From: Zychaea mexicana
Lineage: Eukaryota; Mucoromycota; Mucoromycetes; Mucorales; Lichtheimiaceae
Assembly (NCBI RefSeq): GCF_025766255.1
Contig: NW_026516691.1
Location: 310,001 to 374,000, forward strand
Reading direction: 5' to 3'
Length of the DNA stretch: 64,000 nt
The stretch's first letter is position 1. Every line of letters begins with the position of its first letter. The notes beneath the pieces were generated by a model that searched no databases, was not told the origin of the DNA, and was given only the letters and a program-made list of their open reading frames with translations. A program made the position numbers and the translations under genes. Positions 46,117-58,080 of the stretch are shown here, piece after piece.

Positions 46117-48510
46117 TTACCCCCGTAGATCAACCACTTTATAAGAATACTCCTTGATCCGCACATGCCCTGTATCATTATGCGTGTCCTGCCAAATTAC
46201 AAAAAGAATGAGTTCGTTTGCACAGTCGTTATTTTTACTGCTCGTATAATAAACGTACCGTATATATCGGCTCATCCGGATGTGGATGGAAAGCACCTTC
46301 GGCTTTACAATTGGTGATAAGTGGGAGCCCTGGTGGGTCGGTCAGGCGAAATATACCATAACTGTAAAAAAAAAGAAAGAGGACCATTAGAATTTCCCAC
46401 CCAAAGCATACAACCACTGATTTGTGACACGTTACCTTGGATCATGCTTCGGAGCACAAACGATAGCTACAGCTTCTGGCAACATGATTTGGTATGAACA
46501 ATGCGTATGTAGGTCCAAGGAGCTTAGAAAACATGATTGTGACGGATGGGTCTATATGAGGAAATGATAGGGTTTTGAGTTGGAGCTTATCCCGTTTTGC
46601 CATACTCATGCTTTGCCAAAAGTGCGTGGAAAAGATGGCGGGGGAAAGGAAAAACAGTAGAAGCAGTTTACGTGTATCCATCCAAAAGTAAGAAGCTCGT
46701 GCGAGTCCTGATAGTCAAACAGTTCTTCTTCATTCTCGGTGGTACACGAGTCCGGCGTGCCTGACTGTCTTGGAATAATCATGGTTGTCACACGTAGAAC
46801 GTTGTTTTTCTAGACCCACATGTAAAACAGATTCTCTTTTTTAGATGGCGCATCCTTCTAATCCATGATCCGACCTTGTTCTTCCTTAGATCAAGAACTT
46901 ACGAGTGTACCACATAGTATCCCACACGTCTCGATGTTTCTGGCGGTATTGCTGTGCGCTATACGAAGGAAATCTTCTTGAAGCGCGTTGGGAAGGTATA
47001 GATATCGTAATGGCATGCCACCTTCTGTCGTTGATGCTTTTTACATGGGTGCAAAAAGAGTAACCGGGTTAATGGACCCACCAAGACGCACAAACATGAT
47101 TCCACTCGCCATAATAAGCAAAAGTACCTGGCCCACTCTGTGTTTCTTCTTGCTCATCCAATCCAATCTTTGGCGGCAGCTCTGGCACATACTGATCTTC
47201 CTTTGCATATGGCGCCTCGTCCTTAATTTTTGGCGGTAATGGTGGTACGGATGCAGGTTTGATTTGGGGTTCCGGTACATCAACAGCTGGTTTTGGCGGT
47301 AATGGAGGTGCGTAAGGAGGTGCGGAAGGTGAAGGTGATTTGACATAATTAAAGCTAGATTCAGGAACGCATCAGCGACAATCAAATTTAATTCTCCTAC
47401 ACCCTCTCACTTGGCAAATGCTACGCTACCTGTCACTTTGATTATAAAATGTGCTTGACGGGTATTGTGCCTGAGCAGGAGGGTTTGACGTGTTGTTCCT
47501 AAACAGTCAGCCATACAGTCAGATACTCGAATCATGCAACGTACAAAAGTAAAAGTAATACTTACAGTTGCTGTTGTTGTTCATTGGTTGCTGCCGTTTT
47601 GTTACCAACGCCGACCACGCCTCGTAATGCATTTTGCATAGACCATGTCTCGGTGCCTTGCTGCTGTTTTGGTTTCTCTTTTTCTTTTTCCTCTTCTCCA
47701 CCATTGGTTTTCTCGTCCACCTGAGTCTTTTCGTCCACTTGTGTCTTTTCACTTTTTTTGGATTGAGAGTGGTAAAGAAAGAGAGAGAGAGAGAGAGATG
47801 GATCGCTCAACGTGTTGTACTTATAAGAACCAGTTCATTATGACAACCCTTAATAACAAAGTAACATCATACCCATGCTGCGATTGTCTTGGCTGTTTCC
47901 GATCGACAGAAATAGCTGGTTCCCGTGATGTTTCATTATTATCATTGATGCCTGCCAAGTGTTCTACATACGCTTCATCCAATTGAGGTTTCAACGTCTC
48001 TAAAGCATCCAAAGCTTCGAGACAGTTCTGAAAAAAAAAGACGTGTTCAAGAAACGGGGGACTGTCAGTTCTCTACTCATGACCAAACCCGTTGCCCTTT
48101 TTTTCTTTTATACCAGTTTAATAATCTTGTTTTGTCGCTTATGCTCAGCAGCTTTATAGGAAGGATGTCGACGAAGTTCAGTCAACCCTAAACTGGGTTG
48201 AAGGTGTGGGGTAGAAAAGATAATGTCAGTTAGAATTGACCACTTTCTTCTAACCACGTTTCTAAAAACAAAGAGGAACTCACTTTGTGTATTTTAAAAA
48301 GAGAATGTACGCGTTTTCATAATCGCCTTCATTAAAATAGACTCGTGCTTGTTTGATTAAAATGTCTGCTGAACGAAAGTAGTGCTTAATGTTAATTTGA
48401 GGGTTGATGTGGATGGTGGCAAGTTTGTTGAGTTCTGCTGTTGTTCGTGGTCGAATGTGTCGCATGGTGCCTTGACTGTTGTTGTTGTTACTGTCTGTGG
48501 GGCGCAGCAT
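46117..48510 (-). CDS. AMSH-like JAMM deubiquitinase (ESCRT-associated)
   Basis: Eleven exons fit in phase: 48510-48284, 48192-48114, 48027-47873, 47751-47566, 47498-47430, 47354-47128, 47036-46903, 46809-46672, 46551-46436, 46361-46259, 46188-46117, giving 399 aa. The N-terminal MIT/USP8-dimerisation-like helices read [60 protein letters not shown] charged linker (KTQVDEK repeated) and a proline-rich region with repeated LPPKP/LPPKI follow. The MPN+ domain starts near residue 213: IETCGILCG (Glu), GWIHTHP (His303, His305), [14 protein letters not shown] (Ser313, Asp316), then [10 protein letters not shown] and [10 protein letters not shown]. This is the full zinc JAMM set plus the AMSH Cys-His cluster. 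The family cuts Lys63-linked ubiquitin from cargo at endosomes. The start is set at the ATG at 48510; a later ATG ([12 protein letters not shown]) is possible. Confidence 0.93.
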
Positions 48511-51149
48511 CGAAAACAGCAGCAAAGAGAGAAAAGGTCATACAAGCGCGGCTATACTATTACAGAAAATAGATATCAAGGGATCTCCTCCAAACCCCAT
48601 AATGACCCTTCTCTCCCTCCCCAAATTTTTATTATTATTGTAGGTTCTCAAAATAAGAACATGTGCGGTAATACAGCACATACATGGATTAGTCTTACTG
48701 CGTCTCACAGGGACCTGACAGCATTTTCACAATGACAACCAAACTCTCACGGTCTGGTTTTCCATCAACATTACAAGAGCATTTAGTTGTCTGGCTGGAA
48801 AATTATTAAATTACCTTCTGGACAATGTTTCACCTTATAGCGAAAAACAGTTCGCTATGGCAACAGTCGGTGCGTCACGTTGGTGATACTATGTATTCAA
48901 TAACGCTGCAAAAACAGAGCATAAAAAAGCTAGTAGGTGCTTGCTAACGTTCGATATTTTTATAGTAACTTCCAAGGAGAAACACTAATTACTTTAGTGT
49001 GCAAGATGGCAAATATTACGCAGATACGCAAAGATGATAAATGCCAAACCAAATCAGTAGTAGCAGTAGTACTAGTAAGCTTTAAAGAGGACACTCATCG
49101 TTAGGTCAAGCAGAAAGGGAACATATTGGATTTCATCTATATGTTGCGTGTTCCCGTTGTTCTATCAAGTCACTTGATGACGATGATGATATAGATGATG
49201 TCTTTCGAGCATGCGCGTGTCACACGCTTTGATAATACATCTAAATAAACAAAGAGTCTGAGTAAAAGTTCGATGCAGCACATCAAGGCGAGGCCTTCTT
49301 TTTGCACACCGTGATCGAAAACAACCACAGCGAATGTTCGATCTGTTTACACCACTATCAAACGCGTAAGAAAAGAAAGGTGAAAAAGGAACTTCATTCT
49401 ATATCCACTATCCTCTAATTCACTTGATTCGAGCAGTTTCGGCCCGCCTGAGTGTATTCTTCTATTAATAAATCATTGAAAGAATTAATGAAAAGAAGAA
49501 AAAAAGGGAAAAGAAAACAACAACGTTGCAATGCCTCGATGGTTATTCAAAGAAGTAATCTAGATCTGCTTGGCATCCCAACAAGGGGCGGACCTTCGGA
49601 ATGCAATCGGAAGAGGGGTTATTTTCCCAAGCAAATCAAATATTTATGCTTTTTGCTGCAATGTTTTTTTTTTCTCATGTCGGCATTCTGGTAAATATCG
49701 GGAAATAATCATAAAAGAAGTGACAAGGGAGGAACAGAGAGACGCAGGGTGGTACATTCTCCTCGCACCTAATAACAAGCAATTGAGGAACCGTCATCGT
49801 CATCATCATCATCTCGGGGCAGCCCATCGCTCGCTCGGTCGTCATCGTTGTTTGCTCGCCTGTTGATAATAGTTGGATTGCTGCCTGCTGTGTCGTCATC
49901 GTCAGCCCATTGAAATCAAGGGGCACCTCCTTTATTAGTAACAGACAACGATGATGACGCTATTTGATTCGACGAAACGAAACGAAACCGTCTAGATATT
50001 CTTCGAAACTAAAACTATAGAATTTTTCTATAATTAAAAAAATATAAACGACCATAAAAAGCAATAAAGCCGGTACGGTATTCCTTTTGAACATCAGAGT
50101 TTGAACGTACGGTTTTTTTTAATGATCTAGTACTTTTATGTTACTCGAAAATGACGGACCGCCGATCGATAATTCCTGTTCCGCAAAGTTTGAAAACGAA
50201 CATATCATATCAGAGTAACACACATATGCACTAATGCACCTCCTTTTCCAACAAAATACGTATTAGGCCCTTTCCGGGTTTTACTAGCTGAAACGTCAAA
50301 GGGAGGACGTATACATCTTAGAATCGGTAAAAGTCAATAAACAGTAGCGATCATGTAGATCCTGCAAGGTATGCAAGGATGCAGCACTTTTGAGAAAGAA
50401 CTAGTGGACATCATCTTGGATTCTTTTGATGTAAGACATATTACTAACTGGCTCCGGACATACATAGTATGATGTATTGCATTGTTGTACAGACGGCCCT
50501 TTTGATTTATTTTTCTTCTGTGCAACAACCCGTGTTTGCTTGCATACCGATAAGTTATAACAGTTATATCCTTATATCAACATGTAGTGAAAAGAAAAAA
50601 AAAGAGAGTCGTTAAAGATAGAGCAGTAGGGAAACTGCGTTGGGGTTTGCCACGTGCTTCTCATGCTATCTAGTTGGCACATAGAAAGAGATGATCAGCA
50701 AAGAACGTTCTCATTTCCCAGTCGCTTGGGTGCGAATAACGTGAAAGGTCTAAAAAAAAACCAGGTACAGTTTTCCGGGGGGTTGGGGTGAGGGGCATGA
50801 AAGCAAAGAGTGAGCAAACAAGATGGAAAAGCGTGAATGGGGGGAGAGGTGAGGAGGGTGAAAAGGACTATGAATAACGGCTGAGCCCTTATCGAACGAT
50901 CCCACTCGCGGAAGTCAATGATGATTGACTACCGTAATGAGGATGATGCATATAACCTGCTGCTGCTGCTGCTGCTGCTACTACTGCTTTTGATCACACT
51001 ATTCCGCCGACACATATAAAAAACGGGAAATTAAAACGTATTACCTCTCTTTCTTTCCACTTTTTTTTTATCTTTATAAACTTTTTCTCTCCATTCTCAG
51101 CGCCCACCTCCTCTCGTGTGTTTTTCCACAACAGCATCAGACAGATATC
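48511..51149. other. Gene-poor interval
   Basis: 2.6 kb without a convincing gene. A (CTG)n run at 50957-50979 and G-rich stretches near 50780-50860 are the only notable features. A TATAAAAA-like box at about 51015 and a pyrimidine-rich tract (51040-51110) precede the small ORF at 51150. Confidence 0.5.
50957..50979. repeat. (CTG)n microsatellite
   Basis: Seven or so tandem CTG units in non-coding DNA. Confidence 0.85.
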
Positions 51150-51386
51150 ATGCCATTCTTATTCTTCCGAAAGTCTTCCCGTACAGTGAATAGTGAAATC
51201 AGTGCCGAAGAGCTTGTGCGTCAACGGCAATCAGTACAAGAAGCCCAGATGGCCGCATCGTCAACCCTGGTACGCGATCCCATGCGGATAGGCAGTGTTC
51301 CGGACGTACTCGGTAGCTTTGTGGATCCTATGGGTGGCCGTGCCACTTATACTATAAGTCGTGATCCAACATGTACTGGTGCTTAA
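51150..51386 (+). CDS. Small hypothetical protein (78 aa)
   Basis: MPFLFFRKSSRTVNSEISAE is followed by an Arg/Gln-rich helix (ELVRQRQSVQEAQMAAS) and a Gly/Pro-containing tail (FVDPMGGRATYTISRDP). Codon use looks coding, the start is preceded by a TATA-like box and a C/T-rich leader, and the stop is followed by a T-rich 3' region. No homologue recognised. Possibly a short secreted or regulatory peptide, but no clear signal sequence is seen. Confidence 0.5.
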   Translation: MPFLFFRKSSRTVNSEISAEELVRQRQSVQEAQMAASSTLVRDPMRIGSVPDVLGSFVDPMGGRATYTISRDPTCTGA

Positions 51387-52252
51387 GGCACCATCATCAT
51401 TGTTCTTCTTTTTTTCCTGTAAATTATCTTGTAAGTAATTGACGTAATCGATATACAGCAAAGTACATGCAAGTCAAATGGTAGAGAAACTTACATTTCT
51501 TTTCTTTCAAACAGATTGCGGCCCATCATATCTGGTGCGTCTCTTCTTGATAACATTACGCTGTTATTGCTATACATACTCTATATATACACATTTTACT
51601 ATTATTACTAGCTATACGTCCTATCTACTACAACACCAGCAACCTATAAGCCTTCTTTAGATTGATGTACATTTCCTATATCGCATCTACTCTGTTCTAC
51701 TATTACAACCACTATCACAAGTGCGCTGTGTGCAGCAACATCATCAATCATTACCACCGAATGACCATCCAATCCACCACTCTTCTCTCTCACGATATCG
51801 TCGTCTGTACTGTTTTACTTGGAACATACTCTCCCACCCCTCTATCATCTATCACGACGGCGAACGAAACAGAACGGATCTTATCGATGATAGTGTTGTG
51901 TTATCATGTGCACAAATGTTTTTACTCTTATTGTTGTTGTTGCCTGTACACACATACATCAGTTACCATACACAGACATGTATGACACTCCTGGGCGTAT
52001 TCTTTTTTTCGTGTGTATGATTATCTTCTTCTTTTTTTCACATCGGTATAAATTATTTGATAAGCGATTCCTATCAAAAAAGAGAGGGGGCGGAGGCGGG
52101 GAAAGATACCAGATATATAATACTATTACAGCTTGCGAATGTGCGGGGATGTGGAGCAGCTATTACATTATCGCCAATGCTAATACCGGGAAAGCTTAGA
52201 TAAAGAATTGAAGGAACCATGCAAATATGAACGCCACCATGGTTTATTTCCC
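51387..52252. other. Intergenic, nothing recognised
   Basis: Pyrimidine-rich and AT-rich sequence. Overlapping short ORFs here have no coding character. Confidence 0.5.
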
Positions 52253-52404
52253 TTAAACGGCATAAGCTCCTCGGTAGACTACTTTTCCGAGCAATGTACA
52301 TAGCGAATTGTTGTTGACAGATGGAAAGAACGAACGGACCGATTGTTCTGTGCCTTCCACACCTTTGAACGGGGCGCGTACCTCAACTTGCGGCACGTGT
52401 GCCT
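52253..52404 (-). pseudogene. Orphan terminal exon of an unidentified gene
   Basis: After an acceptor-like TCTCTGCAG, the minus strand reads AHVPQVEVRAPFKGVEGTEQ, then VRSFFPSVNNNSLCTLLGK and VVYRGAYAV before a stop. It looks like a true last exon, but the preceding exons would fall inside the MFS pseudogene region and are absent, so the gene appears truncated. Confidence 0.35.
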
Positions 52405-52496
52405 GCAGAGATAATAAATTCTCCCTTGAGGTCTTCCTCCATAATTTCTTTTTTTCCCCATTCTCTTGTTTGTTCACTAATCAGCTACTTTTGCCA

Positions 52497-53289
52497 TGTC
52501 GTCAGACTACGTCAGATCGTTGCTACAACTACATCCTGAAATGAAAAAAGACGCACGTACTATTCCATTGTGGCGTAAGAGGTTCCTTCTTGGTCTTGCA
52601 TTGCCATCATTTCGGGATTCTGCTCAACTAATTATGTAAGTCTTAGAATTAGGAAATAGATAAAGTGACAAGCAGAAGCACCTGACTTTCTTTATATGCC
52701 CTGGTCTGTTTAAATTACTAGCTTTCAGCCTTGGAAGAGAATTACTGCCGAATTGAACAGTCCTACGATCATGATGACGCTCAGTAACTCGCTTTACATG
52801 ATGTTCATGGGTATCGCTGTGTCTGCGGAGGATCAGCTCACGCTGGATCTTTTGTTTGCAACCGGTCTTTTATAGCAGCAGCATCAGCGATCACTGGTGT
52901 ATCCGTCGCTCAGTCTACGTTTTCAGCATTATCATCTATACTGCCGATTTCCTTGGTGGTTGCTTTGCTTACGATATCTATGTCCTACTTGGCATGCGCA
53001 TTCTTCAAGCAGTGGGCATCTCATCAGCTTGGGCTGTCGGTGCCGGGTAGCTTCTATTTTGAGAAAAAAGCACTGGCGCAAAAGGACTAGCGAAGATTCT
53101 TTTTGCCCTTACAGTTCTGTAGCAGATGTGTATGGCGTGGATGAACGGGGTAATGCGCTAAGCCCACGACCCAAGCTGTTGGGCGCTGGCTGGGTCACGT
53201 TCTTCTTTGGCATGTTGAGCTTGGTCTGGGCGTTTTTCGTTCTCGCTTTGAAGGTGAACCCTCAGATGCGCAAGTACTCGGGCAATTAA
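52497..53289 (+). pseudogene. MFS drug-transporter relic with internal deletion
   Basis: Starts MSSDYVRSLLQLHPEMKKDA and keeps SPTIMMTLSNSLYMMFMGIAV (first helix). After a frame change come VYVFSIIIYTADFLGGCFAY and VLLGMRILQAVGISSAWAVG, a TM2-TM4 pattern of DHA1-type drug:H+ antiporters. After another frame change it jumps to the last helix and tail (LLGAGWVTFFFGMLSLVWAF, KVNPQMRKYSGN). The region between TM4 and TM12 is missing. At least two frameshifts and a deletion of roughly 250 residues make it non-functional. Confidence 0.7.
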
Positions 53290-53890
53290 TGATACCCTTC
53301 TCGAGGAATGACCAGATTCCGCTAATAATAATGCACACGGTGAGTTTATTTTAGCTTAGATTTTAGAACATGGACTGTTCACTAGGAGCATTCCATCGTA
53401 ATAAAACACTTTTTTTATTTTTATATCATCACACATCTTTGGTTTACTTTCCATCTCGAACATTAACCTTTGAATATTGCTTATGGAGATGGCTGTCTCG
53501 AGAGATATTTATGGAAGATTCGTCTTTGAAACTTAAGTAATGCAGATAGAATAGTAGAGCACAATTTTAAGAAAATAGCGTCTAATATAGCTCTCGTTGA
53601 TAAGAAGTATAAGCACATGCAAATATGGTCGTCAACATATTATTTACTTGTCCCGTCATCAACAAAACAATTATAATCCAGCGCCACATCTCTTAAACAA
53701 GCTTACGAACTACTACATTAGAGCAGGATGACCTGCCGAAGCACGTCAATGTATTCAACAGAAAAGACAAACAAAATGTCTAAAAAATCAGGTCTTTGAA
53801 TGATTTATAGAATTCTAGATAGCACTATCCTGTATCATTTCACAAAAGCCACAGACACCCAGGTGATAGATAGGAAAATCAGCAACCTTG
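53290..53890. other. Intergenic, nothing recognised
   Basis: AT-rich spacer between the MFS relic and the LINE remnant. Confidence 0.5.
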
Positions 53891-53899
53891 TTCAAATAA

Positions 53900-55030
53900 G
53901 AAGAGTACTTATAGCGGATACCTCACATCGAATCGCTTCACCCTTCCATTCCGTATTGGCACCTGCACCTTTCACGGACTGTTCCTACCACCTTCATTCG
54001 ACCATCACACCAGCACAGAGCTGTTAGACCAGCTCACCATAAACCCAAAAACCATAAAATTTGGCGATATCACCGTAAGATGACCACTCCAACAACCAAC
54101 GCGGCATCAGCTTCCTAGAGCCATGGACTCTTGGAATTGGCCTACATATATGCAAATGGCGACCAGGCACGAGGCCTACCAACATACCGCACAGACCAAG
54201 GGAACAGTATCATTGACTTGTTTATCTCAATAAATATGTAGCACCATCTCAACACCCAACCTGCAGATCCATGATCAACTCTCGCTTAACTCCTCTTCCA
54301 CCACGTATTCACACACATATAAACGAGAGACTCGAACGCCTCACCAAAATCCCCCCCCCACTCCCGATACCCAACAAAACCGCCATACAACAGCTAGACC
54401 GCGATCTTACATCCGCTCTACAGGACGCTCTTGATACAAGCGTCACGTGCTCAAAAACACGACCGAGAGATCGAAAGTGCTTTTGGAATGTTGGTCTCCT
54501 ATCAAAAGCAGAGCAACGCGAAGCCGCATATCGACGCTGGCGCAACTCACCCGATAACCTGGTAGTACAGTACGCGCACAGTATACTACTATATGCGAAT
54601 CATTTACATACTGAAGAAGTCAGACGCACATGCAAACGTACATACCTGGTTAGCATTCTCTATCAAGCTCGGTAATGCACACTGTCAGTGAAGCGAACAC
54701 AATCATCAAGCGTATGCGACGAAACCAACGTGAGAATCATTCGTTCTCGCACCCAGAGGGCTCACAGTGCAGGCCGTGCAAGTGATGGCAGCTCCTCTAT
54801 CACAAGTCTTTAGTGGTGAAACGCTTATCATGGGGAGATGCGCTACATTATACCTCCCTCGCTACGGCCGAAACAACGAAAAGACCCCCTTTCCTGCTGC
54901 CGAGATCAAAGTCGTTCTGTGCAAACTTGCTCCTCGCAAAGCTCCTGGCGACGACCATATCACAGGAGCTAGTGTTGATATCGAAGTAGCGTCAAGCAAA
55001 TTAACAATATTAAAGTGGCTTCTTTAGATT
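53900..55030 (+). mobile_element. LINE (non-LTR retrotransposon) ORF2 remnant
   Basis: Open pieces with many stops between them. 54271-54675 contains an Arg-rich spacer like that between endonuclease and RT (WNVGLLSKAEQREAAYRRWR). 54767-55027 ends AAEIKVVLCKLAPRKAPGDD, then HITG, the first reverse-transcriptase block (xKAPGxDxI) of LINE-type enzymes. The catalytic YxDD block and 3' end are absent, so it is a 3'-truncated or deleted dead copy. No target-site duplication found. Confidence 0.65.
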
Positions 55031-56528
55031 GCATGAAGAATCTCAGTAGTATAGCTCCATGTAATGTATTTATGTGCTCGAGACTTGGACGCTCACAAAA
55101 AAAATTATACGGATGTTAACACATTTCTGGATGTCTTTTAAAAGACTGGCTTGCCGAATACTGGTGTAGTTTGATATAGAAGTACCGCCAGCGATCATCG
55201 AAAGACAAAAGAAGGGAAAGGGTAATCTGAATTGGGCTTTTACTTTGAAATGTAATAGATAAAAGTTAAGCACACAATAATTCTGACTCACCATTAGTAG
55301 CACAAAACAATTCGCTTCTAAAAACTTGGCAAATTTGGCGCCGTTGAAAGCTATTGTAGATAAGAAACATCAAGAACTTGACGGGATAACTTGATTTAAT
55401 CTTAAGCAGTGATGGTACATGTCATATCCATAATATCCATGAATTTAAGTAGTATACATGTATCAGAAGTAATTGATGCTGAACGTTTCAAAATGATTAA
55501 CACTCACAAGCTGGGCCTCTAAATTTCAGGGGCGGAAAGAAGACGGGTTACTCTTTATTTCCAAGTGTAATAATTGAAGGTTGAGCAAGATTCGTTTGGA
55601 GTAAGGGTGTACTACTGTAGAACGAGAAACTTAATCATTAATGCTATCCAGTAATGATCATTATTTAGTCATTATCAACTATTTCTTAAGCGCCACTTTG
55701 CTCATCGTCCTAAGGCTTAATCATCGCATGAATATATGTATGACCGGGGAAAGCCCTGATTATTATAAGATCATAGGAGTGGATCCATCAACCAAGGTTA
55801 TACTGCAGGGTAACAGTAAGCTCGCACAATTGAGTTGACGGGGTCTGTTGACATGTGATCAAATATAGCAAATGTCTCTATACTGTAGGAAACAAATTTT
55901 TTCTTTGGCGGTGGTGCAGCGACACCAGTGAAGCGTAGCGCCGTAAAATTGTATTGGCACCTTCAACGTTGAATTAAAGTTGAAGTTTGATCAGTTTGTA
56001 ACGCTGGTGAGTATATTTTAACCATATCAACCACTTTGAATCATCATTCTCTGAAGTAAACGTCATTTCTATGAATCAAATTTATTACGGGTCACCACCA
56101 GGAGACGCTGTCTCTCAGTTAGCTCTTTGTTGTTGTCTGTATGCACATCTGAGAAAAAGCCAGCTTATATGTTGCATAGCATGAATGTTTTGGCCGGCTC
56201 TGGATTTGGGTTAAATATATTGACAATGTAAAATCACAACCCTCTTGAACGCTTAGAAAGCGGGTCACAATAAACCACATAGACATGTATCCATACGGGA
56301 GAGGGAGAGAGACGGGAAATGAGGCGAATCTATACTTCCTCTGAAACACGAGTGTATATTTATTTTCGCATATCCTTTAGTGATTGGATGAAAGTAGCAT
56401 TGATGAAAAAAATAGACAACAGTAGCAGTAGTCGGAGATGAAACGCGGTCAACTTTTCTCACACTCATACCTTTTTTCCCTTTCTTTCATCTTTCTTCTT
56501 CTTCTTCTTCTTCTTCATCCAAAATAAT
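55031..56528. other. Gene-poor interval before UreG
   Basis: A 65-codon plus-strand ORF at 55641 (ending YYKIIGVDPSTKVILQGNSK) has no recognised relative. The last 60 bases are a (CTT)n-rich tract (about 56498-56518) directly upstream of the UreG start. Confidence 0.5.
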
Positions 56529-57891
56529 ATGGCCAACGAAACCTGCCGCTTCGACCTCACCAACTCCTCCACTGGCGCCGCTCCAGCTCACGCGCACGAC
56601 CACAACGCACACTCACATTCGCACGACGCGCACGAGCATGGCCACACGCATGAACAACTTGATCACCCTGGCCTCTATGAGGAACGTCCCAAGGCCACGT
56701 ATCTCAACCGTGACTGGACCGAACGTGCCTTTACCGTCGGCATTGGCGGGTAAGTGCAATCATCTCATAGCACCAGCAACAACAACAAATTGAAATATAA
56801 GGAAGGAGGAGGCGTAAAGGCGTTCAAGAAACCCAAACGGGAAAAAAAAAAGAGTAAAAACTGATTTCTTTCCATCTTATTTTGCTATGCAGACCTGTTG
56901 GATCGGGCAAAACCGCGTTGATGCTGGCGTTGTGCCAGAGACTGCGCGACGGTTACTCCGTCGCTGCTGTCACCAATGATATCTTTACAAAGGAAGACAC
57001 TGAATTTTTGGTCCGTAACAAGGCTTTGCCTGAAGAAAGAATTGCAGCCATCGAGACGGGTGGTTGTCCTCATGCGGTAAAGAATTGTGCCTGTGTAATA
57101 TTCCCATTGGGAAATGAACACACAACCCCTTATCTTATCTTTTTCTTTCATTTCTCTTTTTTCATGACGTTTCTAGGCTATCCGGTATGTGTGCACGACA
57201 AAAGAAAGTCCGATTGTTCTCGTGTCTAACTCTTTTTTTTTTTTTTTTTTTTTCCAGTGAAGATGTCTCTGCAAACTTGAACGCACTTGAAGTCCTTCAT
57301 GCCAAATTCAACACACAGTTGCTCCTGATTGAATCCGGTGGTGACAACTTGGCTGCCAATTACAGTCGAGAGCTTGGTAACCAATGTCTGTGGGGTGGTC
57401 TGTGCTTATCTCTAGTGGCTCACTGTTTTTATCACTTGTAGCCGATTTTATCATTTATGTCATTGATGTTGCTGGTGGCGACAAGGTCCCCCGCAAGGGC
57501 GGTAAGTGTTTTCCAGGGGAAAAAGAGGCAAAAAAAAAAAAACCAATTTGAACTAAAGGGTGGAACAGGTCCCGGCATCACTCAAAGTGACTTGTTGATC
57601 ATCAACAAGACCGATTTGGCTCCCATCGTTGGCGCTGATTTGGATGTCATGGCTCGTGATGCAAAGAAGATGAGGTGAAGAAAAAAAGCCAAAGGAACAA
57701 GAAGAACGCGCTCAAATTATGGAGGGCATTATTAACATGTCGGGAATGATATAATTTTTTTTTTGGGTAAAAACAGAGGCAATGGTCCTACCGTCTTTGC
57801 TCAGGTCAAGAACGGCGTTGGCTTGGATGAAATCATCAGTTTGATTCTCGGTGAATGGCGTGCCAGCGGTGCCGCCAAGGAATCGGCATAA
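56529..57891 (+). CDS. ureG: Urease accessory GTPase UreG
   Basis: GTPase that, with UreD/F-type partners, delivers nickel to urease. Seven exons fit in phase: 56529-56749, 56893-57076, 57177-57184, 57258-57376, 57442-57501, 57569-57674, 57777-57891, giving 270 aa. The third exon is only 8 nt (GCTATCCG) and restores HAAIRED across two introns. A His-rich N-terminus ([19 protein letters not shown], residues 21-39) is a nickel store typical of fungal and plant UreG. P-loop GIGGPVGSGKT (about 71-81); TNDIFTKED switch; GGCPHAAIR with the nickel-binding Cys132-Pro-His134; [20 protein letters not shown] (NKxD guanine specificity). No damage seen. No other urease gene lies in the window. Confidence 0.96.
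57177..57184 (+). other. ureG: 8-nt microexon of ureG
   Basis: GCTATCCG is flanked by CTAG before and GTATGT after. It supplies Ala, Ile and two bases of Arg in the universally conserved CPHAAIRED segment, which neither neighbouring exon contains. Confidence 0.85.
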
Positions 57892-58080
57892 TTTAAAATC
57901 AAGTGGTTGGACATAGTTTTTTTCATATGAATCTCTCTCTCTCTCTCCTCTGTGTATATGGATATACCACCAAATTTTGGGTTTTTTTTTGGTTTCAATC
58001 CCGACGTTTGTCGTCTGTAAAACAAATAAACTATAAAGTAACAACCTGTCTTTCTTCTTTTTTCTTGAACGGGTTTCATT

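Noticed and set aside
49452..49926. Overlapping 80-98 codon ORFs on both strands
   Set aside because: No codon bias, motif or splice partners; the sequence includes A-rich and CAT-repeat tracts that open frames by chance.
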